From assembly GCA_913009765.1 (NCBI GenBank), contig CAJVYT010000061.1, positions 1 to 14,407 on the forward strand: a stretch of 14,407 nucleotides of DNA. The letters run 5' to 3'. The notes under the pieces are model-generated. The model saw only the letters and a list, made by a program, of their open reading frames with translations. It was not told the origin of the DNA and searched no databases. The translations under genes were made by a program, and so were the position numbers. Each line of letters opens with the position of its first letter. Position 1 is the stretch's first letter. Shown here piece by piece: positions 7,056 to 14,056 of this stretch. The DNA is from an uncultured candidate division Zixibacteria bacterium. GTDB lineage: Bacteria; Zixibacteria; MSB-5A5; GN15; FEB-12.

Positions 7056-8439
7056 GATGACCAAATACGAAAAATTTTTAGCGTCAGGCGACAATGAATA
7101 CAAGGATTTTCTGGTAGTAAGCCCTCTAATGAGAGGAGGCATAATACCTCCGGAAATCAGGCTCAAGTTACAGAACTGGATGGATGTAGGTTATATCAAC
7201 TGCACCACATGTACGCCGGGCCGTTCTTCTTTTCTCGATAATCCGCCAATTAAAGAATTTTTGCAAAATGTGGCTGAATTCTTTGGAGGAGACTCAGCAG
7301 AGCATACGTTTGGATGCCGAGCAGCGCAGTTCAGTGTAATGAAGGCTGTAACAGACCAGGTTAAGAGTGGCGAATTTGCCAATATGATAGTGACCGATTC
7401 CTTAAGCCACTACAGCACCAATATAGCTGCAGAGATGAATAGCCTTGAGGTGACTGAAGTACCGAATTCCGGTTACCCTGAATACCTTCTGGATCCGGAG
7501 CATTACGATGAGAAAATAGAGGCTGTCAAGGAAAAGACAGGCAAACTCCCTGCACTTGTCGTTGTGACCCATGCGGATCCATATCATGGAAATATCGCGC
7601 CCATAAAGGAAATTGGCGAGATTTGCAGCCGGCATGAAGTCCCTTATATGATTAATGCGGCTTATACTGCAGGGGTACTGCCCATAAATATGCGGGAGAT
7701 GAAGGCGGATTTCCTGACGGTATCTGCCCATAAATCAATGGCAAGCATCGCGCCTCTGGGTTTTCTTGTGACGAACTTCGTTTGGCAGAAGACGGTCTTT
7801 GCCATGTCACAGGACAGGCCCGATTGGTCCGGCAGGGTTTTTGGCAAAAAAATACCCAATATTTTCGGCTGCAGTATCGGAGGACTGCCCCTTATCAGCA
7901 GTATGTTCTCTTTTCCATATGTTAAGGAGAGGGTATCAAGGTGGAATGAGCAGAAGGAAAAGATCAACAGCTTTATCAGTGAGATGGAGAACTTTCAGGA
8001 TGTTATGATGCTGGGGCAGCGGCCTCATGAGCATCATCTCCTGGAGTTTGAAACCCCTTTTATGGACGCGATTGCTGAAGCACACAGCAAAAAGGGATAC
8101 TTCCTTTTCAATGAGCTGAAAAAGCGCAGGATTGTCGGAATACACGCGGGAAAGACAAAAAACATAAAGCTGTCGATATATGATATGACGGACGATGAAA
8201 TAGGAAAGTTCCTGGAATCTTTTTCCGACATTGTAAAACATGGCAATAAAAAGAGAATAGATAAACTGGCAGAACAGAAGGGGAAAAAGGAAACTCTTGA
8301 AAAAGAAATAGAAGTGATTGAAGAGAAAAGGGCTGCTCATACAAAAGACAATGTTCCTTCCGAGGATGTAACGGAATATGATAAAGCCAAGAAGGATCTT
8401 GAAGATACAAAAAATAAGATTGGGAAGTTAAAGTATTAA
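7048..8439 (+). CDS. pscS: Sep-tRNA:Cys-tRNA synthase (SepCysS)
   Basis: SepCysS is a PLP enzyme that converts phosphoseryl-tRNA-Cys to cysteinyl-tRNA-Cys with a sulfur donor. Diagnostic features are the N-terminal SPLMRGGIIPPE segment (archaeal IQRGGVLT region), NCTTCTPGR (C52, C55), the THADPYHGN region, NAAYTAGVLP (203-212), the Schiff-base lysine in VSAHKSMAS (K229), and FGCSIGG (C275), which aligns with the third conserved cysteine. The three cysteines correspond to those implicated in persulfide transfer in archaeal SepCysS. At 463 residues it exceeds the usual ~370-400. From about residue 395 it has a charged Lys/Glu-rich tail that reads as a coiled coil. Shortened homologues of the scaffold SepCysE are known fused to SepCysS in some lineages, so the tail may dock SepRS or tRNA. 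The start at 7048 overlaps DUF169; M4 is an alternative. Confidence 0.93.
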   Translation: MAKMTKYEKFLASGDNEYKDFLVVSPLMRGGIIPPEIRLKLQNWMDVGYINCTTCTPGRSSFLDNPPIKEFLQNVAEFFGGDSAEHTFGCRAAQFSVMKAVTDQVKSGEFANMIVTDSLSHYSTNIAAEMNSLEVTEVPNSGYPEYLLDPEHYDEKIEAVKEKTGKLPALVVVTHADPYHGNIAPIKEIGEICSRHEVPYMINAAYTAGVLPINMREMKADFLTVSAHKSMASIAPLGFLVTNFVWQKTVFAMSQDRPDWSGRVFGKKIPNIFGCSIGGLPLISSMFSFPYVKERVSRWNEQKEKINSFISEMENFQDVMMLGQRPHEHHLLEFETPFMDAIAEAHSKKGYFLFNELKKRRIVGIHAGKTKNIKLSIYDMTDDEIGKFLESFSDIVKHGNKKRIDKLAEQKGKKETLEKEIEVIEEKRAAHTKDNVPSEDVTEYDKAKKDLEDTKNKIGKLKY

Positions 8440-8463
8440 GATAAACTACTGATTGAGAAATAT

Positions 8464-8730
8464 ATGGAAAAACCTGTTATAGAACTCTTTTATTCCCCAC
8501 TATGTCCTACCTGCCCGGAGGCAAAGAATATTGCCCGTGAGGTTATTGAGACAAAAGACGTTTCTTATGAAGAGATAAATATCCTCGCTGACGATGGCAT
8601 GGAGAGAAGCAAGGCATATAATATTAAAGGCGTACCGTATATTGTCATAAACGGCAAAGTACACATATCCGGCGTTCCTTCTCAAGAGAGACTTGAGAAC
8701 GCAATAAGTGATTCAATGGAGAATAATTAA
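8464..8730 (+). CDS. Thioredoxin/glutaredoxin-like protein with CPTC motif
   Basis: This 88-residue single-domain thioredoxin-fold protein has a CPTC active site at residues 14-17 (FYSPLCPTCPEA) and the cis-proline segment KGVPYIVINGK (P58) before the last strands. Its size matches the small archaeal/anaerobe glutaredoxin-like redoxins, not full thioredoxin. It lies between SepCysS and SepRS, and its stop overlaps the SepRS start (TAATG). SepCysS catalysis passes through disulfide and persulfide states that need a reductant, so this redoxin is a sensible partner, either to reduce SepCysS cysteines or to release sulfide. That role is inferred from position. No signal peptide is present, so it should be cytoplasmic. 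Confidence 0.85.
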   Translation: MEKPVIELFYSPLCPTCPEAKNIAREVIETKDVSYEEINILADDGMERSKAYNIKGVPYIVINGKVHISGVPSQERLENAISDSMENN

Positions 8731-10646
8731 TGCGGCTTCTCTTGATTCATGCGGATAGTTTTTCATTTAGGGCAACCGAGAGGGCCCCACACACACCATC
8801 TACAGGCACAGAAGACGAAAGCGCCTCTGTATCGGATTGCCTCGTTGTTTTTACCGCTGTTGAGAAGGGCGATGCTGATAATGCCGTAGAGATCGTTAAC
8901 AATGCAAAAGCAGAGATCAATAAACTCTGCGAAGAGCTAAAAGCAGAAAGGGTAGTTCTGTATCCGTATACTCATCTGTCAAGTAATCTCTCCACTCCTC
9001 TTCAAGCTATTGAGGTTCTGAAGAAACTCAAAGAGGCTCTGTCGCAGGTTAACGTAACAGCAGCACCTTTTGGATGGTACAAGGCGTTTGATATTAAGTG
9101 CAAGGGGCACCCCCGCAGCGAATCACTTAGAGAGATCACGTCTTTTAGTGTGGTAAAGGAGAGGGCAAAGAAGTCTCCGGGCAAAGCGCATCCTGTTGCA
9201 AGCTTGAACCAGCGTTTCCGTGAGATTTTCCTAAACCTTGGCTTTGACGAGATCGTTAACCCTTCAATTATTCAGGATACGGAGATTTATAAGCAGTACG
9301 GACCTGAGGCCCCGCTTATATTGGACAGGGTATTTTATCTGGCAGGGCTTCCAAGGCCTGACATCGGGATCAGTCAGTCAGCGATTGAGCAGATAAAAGC
9401 GCTTGTCCCCGGCTTTGACAAAAAAGAGACCTTTGAGCAGATATTCAGGGATTACAAGAAGGGTGAGATCGAGAGCGATGACTTTATTGAAGAGCTGGTC
9501 AGACGCACCGGCATTGATGAAGATATAGCGATCAGGATCATTGATGAAGTCTTTCCGGGACTCAAGGGTCTGACACCGGAGCCTTACAATAAGACTCTGC
9601 GTTCTCATATGACATCGCTCTGGTTTCCGCTGCTTGAAAATGCTCAGAAGCACAGGCCCGTACCTCTCAGGCTCTTTTCAATAGGCCCGCGTTTCCGTAA
9701 GGAGCAGAGAGAAGATTCTAGCCACCTCTTTGAGAGCACAAGCGCATCGATCGTTATTATGGATGATAGCCTTACCCTTGAGGACGGCAAAAAGATCACG
9801 GTTGAAATCCTTAAGGGTCTTGGCATTGAAGAGTGCGAGTTCAGGCTCAAAGAGGTGACCAGTAATTATTATGAGCACGGGACCGATACAGAGGTCTTTG
9901 TAAAGATAGGCGGCCAGGATATGGAGATCGCAAATATAGGTTTCTATTCCAAAAAGGCCACTGCAAATTACAATATTAAGCATCATGTCTTTAATCTCGG
10001 GTTCGGTGTCGAGAGGATAGCGATGGCATATGAAAAGGCGGTTGATATACGTGCTTTTGTATACCCGCTGCTGTTTGAGCCAGAGATTCCGACTGATGAA
10101 GAGATCGCCGCAAGCCTGCGGCCGGAAAAAGCGCCATCCACAGAAGAGGGTAAAACAATCGCTGAAAAGCTGATTAGGACTGCGCTTGATAATAAAGACA
10201 AGCCAGGGCCTGTTGAGTTCCTTGCCTATGAAGGTTCTCTTTTAAATGCTGGGATAAGGGTTTTTGTTTACAACTGGGATGACGGAAAACCTATGCTCAG
10301 CACGGCTGCTTTGAACTCGGTCATTGTCGAGGACGGCAGCATACATGGCCTTCCTGCAGGTCATCCCGAACTTCCGGACAAGTTCAAGGAAATTGTGGAT
10401 AAAGGGATCAACACAAACATGACATACCTTGACCTTATAATGACTGGTATCGCTGCTGAACTTGAGACTGCTGTTAAAGATGGGCAAAAAGAATATGACA
10501 AAAAATTCAAGATGATTAGAAATCCTACCCAGGTTAACCTGCACATTCCTTCCTATATTTATAATTTCATGACCGCGCATAAGAAAAAAAATAAGATAAT
10601 AGGGCCGGTCTTTGCCGGGGTAAGGGCAGAGATTTCAAAAAAATGA
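8730..10646 (+). CDS. sepS: O-phosphoseryl-tRNA synthetase (SepRS) with N-terminal ThrRS-type editing domain
   Basis: SepRS is a class II synthetase that attaches O-phosphoserine to tRNA-Cys. The catalytic part begins near residue 150. KQYGPEAPLILDRVFYLAG (188-206) and LRSHMTS (290-296) are typical of SepRS. RFRKEQREDSSHLF (321-334) is motif 2, and FNLGFGVERIAM (421-432) is motif 3. The C-terminal ~180 residues are the anticodon-binding part. Residues 1-~140 are something else: MRLLLIHADSFSF, LVVFTAVEKGD, VVLYPYTHLSSNLS and FGWYKAFDIKCKGHPRSES reproduce the archaeal threonyl-tRNA synthetase editing domain (DTD-like fold). Its key residues H82, Y117/K118, C124 and E131 are kept, so it may be active. 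At 638 residues the protein is about 100 longer than archaeal SepRS. A GGAG eight bases before the ATG supports the start, so the fusion is not a mis-called extension. A mis-serylated or D-aminoacyl tRNA is the likely editing target (inference). Confidence 0.95.
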   Translation: MRLLLIHADSFSFRATERAPHTPSTGTEDESASVSDCLVVFTAVEKGDADNAVEIVNNAKAEINKLCEELKAERVVLYPYTHLSSNLSTPLQAIEVLKKLKEALSQVNVTAAPFGWYKAFDIKCKGHPRSESLREITSFSVVKERAKKSPGKAHPVASLNQRFREIFLNLGFDEIVNPSIIQDTEIYKQYGPEAPLILDRVFYLAGLPRPDIGISQSAIEQIKALVPGFDKKETFEQIFRDYKKGEIESDDFIEELVRRTGIDEDIAIRIIDEVFPGLKGLTPEPYNKTLRSHMTSLWFPLLENAQKHRPVPLRLFSIGPRFRKEQREDSSHLFESTSASIVIMDDSLTLEDGKKITVEILKGLGIEECEFRLKEVTSNYYEHGTDTEVFVKIGGQDMEIANIGFYSKKATANYNIKHHVFNLGFGVERIAMAYEKAVDIRAFVYPLLFEPEIPTDEEIAASLRPEKAPSTEEGKTIAEKLIRTALDNKDKPGPVEFLAYEGSLLNAGIRVFVYNWDDGKPMLSTAALNSVIVEDGSIHGLPAGHPELPDKFKEIVDKGINTNMTYLDLIMTGIAAELETAVKDGQKEYDKKFKMIRNPTQVNLHIPSYIYNFMTAHKKKNKIIGPVFAGVRAEISKK

Positions 10647-10701
10647 ATTAATAGTATTAGAAATAGATAGGCCTGATATACATCAGTAAATGGAGGGTAA
10701 T

Positions 10702-10812
10702 ATGGCTAAAGAAAAAATAACAAACTTAGATATGACTCAAAGAATATTAAACTTAGAAAAAGAAGTGCAAGAATTAAAAGATACCATCATTTGTTTATCC
10801 AACACTATTTAA
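10702..10812 (+). CDS. Small 36-residue coiled-coil ORF
   Basis: An ATG preceded by GGAGG at ideal spacing opens 36 codons encoding a charged peptide with heptad-like hydrophobic spacing (RILNLEKEVQELKDTIICL) and one cysteine. It lies 55 bases after SepRS on the same strand and could be the last gene of that transcript. No family is recognised. The strong ribosome-binding site and helical composition favour a real small protein. The remaining sequence to 10996 holds only a 23-codon ATG frame (10817-10888) with no ribosome-binding site, and a promoter-like site. Confidence 0.5.
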   Translation: MAKEKITNLDMTQRILNLEKEVQELKDTIICLSNTI

Positions 10813-10896
10813 ATTAATGCAAAAAAATATAGTTAGCGAGCGTAATGAATTTAATGATTTTGATTGGGAAAAGACGGCTGGTGGTTGAAGGGATTA

Positions 10897-10925
10897 TTGT
10901 ATAACTGTTATGCTGTATATATAAT
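10897..10925 (+). promoter_or_regulatory. Possible promoter upstream of the membrane protein gene
   Basis: A perfect TATAAT (10920-10925) follows TTGTAT (10897-10902) after 17 bases. The -10 is consensus; the -35 matches only three of six. Initiation near 10932 would give a leader of about 65 nt before the ATG at 10997 and would start a second transcript carrying the membrane protein, cysteine desulfidase and coaB. Confidence 0.4.
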
Positions 10926-10996
10926 AAAGCAAAGGATGTAAGGGAGAAGGAAGTCTAAGGAAAAAATAGATGTTGGAAAAGTGGGAGCATTTATAA

Positions 10997-11746
10997 ATGG
11001 GCAAGCTTAGCGCGGACCTTCATTATTTGTGTGATTGTTCTAAGACTCATAGAGAGGATAGATTAGAAGTCTGCTGTTTTTGGAAGACTAAAGAGAACGC
11101 AGATTCACCAAAGGATATTTTTGAAGAATTTGAAAAGAATTATTATAATAAATCACATAAAGAGTGGTGTATCTACTATCAATATGAGCTTAGATGCAAT
11201 GGCTACGATAAAAAAAAGATAAAAAATACTAGAGATGGCGTTCGGTATATTGGAGCAAGGTTGCATGAAGAGTGCCATGGACCTTTAGAGCTTACACAGA
11301 ACAGGATTATAGGAGCTAAAAAACTAGAACGAGTTGAAGAAAAAATAGAAGAAATATTAAGAAGACAGTATCATGAAGTGGCATGTTTAAAAACAACATT
11401 AATAAGTGAAATTAATTTAAAAGAGGAAAAACTATCTACTCAAATAAATATTGGAGCCTTTTTTGCTTCGATATTAATTTCAGTAGGTATAGCAAAATGG
11501 ATTAGTCAGACTGGTTTTATCAATTTCACCCCAAGGTTTATAGAATCAATTGCTTCACCATATATTTGGTTTGTGATCACTATTTCTATATTAATGCTTT
11601 TATTTACTCTCTTTAGGTATTTTCAATGTTCTATTGACCTTAATGAAGTGAAGGATAACTTGTATATCTGTTTTGGTGTGGATGTTGATAGGAAAAAAGA
11701 GGAAGGAAAAAACATTATCGATGAGGCGGGGGGAAACTCTCCATAA
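10997..11746 (+). CDS. Two-TM membrane protein of unknown function
   Basis: I do not recognise this 249-residue protein. The N-terminal ~145 residues are soluble and charged, with cysteines at 12, 14, 26 and 27 (LCDCSKTH, EVCCFW), 58, 67 and 93. The CxC and CC pairs could bind metal. Residues ~108-145 are Glu/Lys-rich and probably helical or coiled coil. Two hydrophobic segments follow, about 150-168 and 188-208, so the C-terminal region should be a membrane hairpin with both long ends on the same side, probably cytoplasmic. A GGGAG nine bases before the ATG supports the start. The coding sequence is visibly more AT-rich than SepRS before it, which may indicate separate acquisition. Its stop directly abuts the next reading frame. 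The position inside a cysteine-related cluster may be meaningful or incidental. Confidence 0.6.
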   Translation: MGKLSADLHYLCDCSKTHREDRLEVCCFWKTKENADSPKDIFEEFEKNYYNKSHKEWCIYYQYELRCNGYDKKKIKNTRDGVRYIGARLHEECHGPLELTQNRIIGAKKLERVEEKIEEILRRQYHEVACLKTTLISEINLKEEKLSTQINIGAFFASILISVGIAKWISQTGFINFTPRFIESIASPYIWFVITISILMLLFTLFRYFQCSIDLNEVKDNLYICFGVDVDRKKEEGKNIIDEAGGNSP

Positions 11747-11761
11747 ATGAAAGGTAATAAA

Positions 11762-13102
11762 ATGATTGATATTTCCGCTTTATTTAAGAATCAAATAAAG
11801 GAATCTTGTGGCTGCACCGAGCCTGTTGTTATAGGGTTGGCAACTTCGATAGCATATAATGCCCTAAAGGGAGAATTGCCCTCAGAAATTATTGTTAAAG
11901 AGAAATTGAAGAAGCAGCCATCAGAAATAAAAAAGATCAAAATATCCCCAGAAGAAATAGAAAAAATCACAATTAAGGTTGACAGGGATGTTTATAGGAA
12001 TGCTTTGCACGTTGGGATTCCTGGGACAGGAGAATTAAGCGGCATTAAATTGGCCGTGGCGCAAGGGGTTTTCTGCGATCCAAACAAAGAATTGAACCTG
12101 TTTACCAGTTTTGGCGGAGAGAAAAGATCAGTTGACAAATTAATTAATGAAGACCGGATAGAAATTGCTCCAAAGTATGATGAGAATGATATCTATATTG
12201 AAGCAATCGTAGAAGCAAAAAATCATAATGCTATTTGCCGGATACAACACACCCACTCAAATATCACATATGTCAAAAGAGATGACGAATTGTTCTATGA
12301 AAACAATGAAATAGAAGAAGATAGTAACATAAATAAATTGGGAGAAGTGGTTACACTTGAAGAAATTTTTGTTTTAGCTGAACAAATACCTGAAGAAGCT
12401 AAAAAGCTTATCAAGGGAGCTATCCAAATGAACAGAGCCGCTGTTGAATTTGCGGTGGAAAAGCCTCTGAAATTTGCTCCCACAATCAAAAAAATGGTGC
12501 AAGAAGGAAAGTTAAGTGATGGCAGTATTGCTCATTCCAAGTATTTTACTATGGCTACCATAGAAGCACGTATGGCCGGGTATGATATAGCTGTAATGAC
12601 TTGTGCCGGGGCAGGCAACCTAGGTTTGATGGTTACATTGCCGATTATAGCAGTGGCAGAAAAAGAAAGTAAAGAAGATAAAGAGAAGCTGATCAGGGCT
12701 GTGGGGTTAGCTAACTTGGTTACAATTTATGCCACTGCACATTCAGGATATCTTTCTGCAGTTTGTGGATGTGCCATTAAGGCAGGTTTTGGTGCAGTTG
12801 CCGGGATTACTTATTATCTGGGAGGCGACTGCAAAAAGATTGGAGCAGCAATTAATAACTTTGCGGCAACGATTGCCGGAATGATTTGCGACGGTGCAAA
12901 TATTGGCTGCGCCTTAAAAGCATCAAGGGCAGTTGGAGCGGCGATAGAGAGTGCGGAACTGGCTTTGAATAGTGAAGAAATGCCTCCGCAAGGCACTGTT
13001 GATAAAGACCCATTAAAAACCATACGAAATACCGGGAAACTTTCAGAAGCTATGATTGAAACTGATAAAAAGATGATTGAAATATACGAGAACAAACAAT
13101 GA
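11762..13102 (+). CDS. cyuA: L-cysteine desulfidase family protein (CyuA/UPF0597)
   Basis: This protein belongs to the UPF0597/serine-dehydratase-alpha-like family that includes the [4Fe-4S] L-cysteine desulfidase of Methanocaldococcus and E. coli CyuA (YhaM). These split cysteine to sulfide, ammonia and pyruvate. From the ATG at 11762 it has 446 residues. ESCGCTEPVVIGLA (14-27) carries the substrate-binding CTEP cysteine (C18). GIPGTGELSG (85-94) and TCAGAGNLGLMV (280-291) are family glycine loops. C335/C337 (SAVCGCAIKAGFGA), C376 and C383 (ICDGANIGCALK) match the spacing of the cluster ligands. I chose the start with AAGG seven bases upstream; an ATG at 11747 would add five residues. It could feed sulfide to SepCysS or remove excess cysteine. 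It precedes coaB by 10 bases, so they are probably cotranscribed. Confidence 0.85.
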   Translation: MIDISALFKNQIKESCGCTEPVVIGLATSIAYNALKGELPSEIIVKEKLKKQPSEIKKIKISPEEIEKITIKVDRDVYRNALHVGIPGTGELSGIKLAVAQGVFCDPNKELNLFTSFGGEKRSVDKLINEDRIEIAPKYDENDIYIEAIVEAKNHNAICRIQHTHSNITYVKRDDELFYENNEIEEDSNINKLGEVVTLEEIFVLAEQIPEEAKKLIKGAIQMNRAAVEFAVEKPLKFAPTIKKMVQEGKLSDGSIAHSKYFTMATIEARMAGYDIAVMTCAGAGNLGLMVTLPIIAVAEKESKEDKEKLIRAVGLANLVTIYATAHSGYLSAVCGCAIKAGFGAVAGITYYLGGDCKKIGAAINNFAATIAGMICDGANIGCALKASRAVGAAIESAELALNSEEMPPQGTVDKDPLKTIRNTGKLSEAMIETDKKMIEIYENKQ

Positions 13103-13112
13103 AAAGCTGGAG

Positions 13113-13787
13113 ATGAAAGGTCTCAAGATATTAATTACAGCAGGCCCCACAAGGGAATATTTGGATCCGGTTAGGTTTTTAAGCAACCCCTCAAGCGGGA
13201 AGATGGGCACGGCATTAGCTGAAGAAGCCTTGTCTCTTGGAGCAGATGTAACTATTGTATATGGTAGAGGTACAGCTCTCCCCCCTACAAAAGCCAAAGT
13301 AATTAATATCGAAACCACCAAAGAAATGCTTGATGCGGTGGTTAATGAACTCAAAAATGAAAAATATGATGTATTGATTGCCGCAGCGGCCTGTGCAGAT
13401 TATCGCCCTATAAACAAAGAAAAAGGGAAAATATCATCAAAACAAGCTGAACTCGTTATTAATTTAATACCTACACCCAAGATCATTGAAGAGGCAAGAA
13501 AAGTATCGCCTGATATTTATTTATGTGCGTTTAAGGCTGAGTCCAATTTGTCTGCAAAGGAATTGATTGGAAGAGCTGACAAGAGATTAAAGGAGGTTGG
13601 GCTTGATCTGATAATAGCAAATGATATTGGAAAACCCGGAAGCGGTTTCACAACTGACACAAATGAGGTGTTTATAATTAATAATAGAGAAAGCATTCAT
13701 GTTCCCTTGGTTTCAAAGAAGGAAGTTGCTTATAACATTTTAGAAATAATTAGAAAAGATCTGAATCCTTCCAATGTCAACCAATAG
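13113..13787 (+). CDS. coaB: Phosphopantothenoylcysteine synthetase, stand-alone CoaB
   Basis: CoaB joins 4'-phosphopantothenate to L-cysteine, using CTP in most bacteria, in coenzyme A synthesis. From the ATG at 13113 it is a 224-residue protein comprising only the CoaB domain of the usual CoaBC (Dfp) bifunctional enzyme; the flavin decarboxylase half (CoaC) is not present here. ITAGPTREYLDPVRF, LSNPSSGKMG, AAAACADYRP, the KIS segment that follows, FKAES and IIANDIGKPGSGF are characteristic, and the Asn of the AND motif is the residue that forms the acyl-CMP pocket in E. coli CoaB. A TTG 36 bases upstream could extend the frame but overlaps cyuA and lacks similarity. It is a direct user of free cysteine beside cysteine-making and cysteine-splitting genes. 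A weak terminator-like hairpin follows. Confidence 0.9.
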   Translation: MKGLKILITAGPTREYLDPVRFLSNPSSGKMGTALAEEALSLGADVTIVYGRGTALPPTKAKVINIETTKEMLDAVVNELKNEKYDVLIAAAACADYRPINKEKGKISSKQAELVINLIPTPKIIEEARKVSPDIYLCAFKAESNLSAKELIGRADKRLKEVGLDLIIANDIGKPGSGFTTDTNEVFIINNRESIHVPLVSKKEVAYNILEIIRKDLNPSNVNQ

Positions 13788-13826
13788 TTTAAGCCCATCA
13801 TTTCAATAAAACGAAAAATAGCAAGG

Positions 13827-13856
13827 TTGATTAATTCCATAGAAAAAGAGTAATAT
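13827..13856 (+). promoter_or_regulatory. Candidate tRNA-Cys promoter
   Basis: TTGATT (13827-13832) and TAATAT (13851-13856), 18 bases apart, each match four of six consensus positions. They place initiation near 13863, about 16 bases before the mature tRNA 5' end. The -10 overlaps the hairpin that may end the coaB transcript. Confidence 0.4.
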
Positions 13857-13869
13857 ACCACTCTTTTTT
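13843..13869 (+). terminator. Probable intrinsic terminator after coaB
   Basis: AAAAAGAGT (13843-13851) pairs perfectly with ACTCTTTTT (13860-13868) around an 8-base loop, and the T-run doubles as the U-tract. The stem is mostly A-T with three G-C pairs, so it is weak. It lies 55 bases after the coaB stop and just before tRNA-Cys. Confidence 0.45.
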
Positions 13870-13879
13870 AGTAATTAAT

Positions 13880-13954
13880 GGCGACGTGGCCGAGTGGTTT
13901 AGGCAGAGGTCTGCAAAACCTCCTACAGCGGTTCGATTCCGCTCGTCGCCTCCA
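13880..13954 (+). tRNA. tRNA-Cys (anticodon GCA), CCA encoded
   Basis: A complete cloverleaf of 75 nt: acceptor GGCGACG/CGTCGCC, D-stem GCC/GGC, anticodon stem GAGGT/ACCTC around CTGCAAA (anticodon GCA), T-stem AGCGG/CCGCT with loop TTCGATT, discriminator U73 and encoded CCA. U73 and GCA are the main cysteine identity elements. Position 37 is A, as in typical bacterial tRNA-Cys, whereas methanogen tRNA-Cys has m1G37, reported to help SepRS. It is the expected substrate of the SepRS/SepCysS pair encoded upstream. Whether a conventional CysRS also exists in this genome cannot be seen. Confidence 0.95.
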
Positions 13955-13982
13955 TAATTATAAATTTACAATTCTTGAATAA

Positions 13983-14012
13983 TTGATTGTTTGGTACGGC
14001 AGGCTGTACAAT
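13983..14012 (+). promoter_or_regulatory. Possible promoter of the HydG/ThiH-like fragment
   Basis: TTGATT (13983-13988) and TACAAT (14007-14012) are separated by 18 bases and would start a transcript about 40 bases before the ATG at 14057. A second -10-like TATAAT occurs at 14030-14035 without a convincing -35. Confidence 0.3.
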
Positions 14013-14056
14013 GTCACTTTACTTCTTCCTATAATTAGTGTAAATAAGCATATATC

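Noticed and set aside
7662..8410. Long minus-strand open frames opposite the SepCysS gene
   Set aside because: They are antisense shadows of a well-supported coding sequence, with low-complexity composition and no start signals.
78..10800. Shared KDTIICL peptide in the left-edge GT2 remnant (about 78-102) and in the 36-residue ORF (about 10777-10800)
   Set aside because: The matching stretch is about 20 bases with mismatches and the flanks are unrelated, so chance is sufficient.
10817..10888. 23-codon ATG frame between the small ORF and the membrane protein
   Set aside because: No Shine-Dalgarno, too short to judge, and no recognisable composition.
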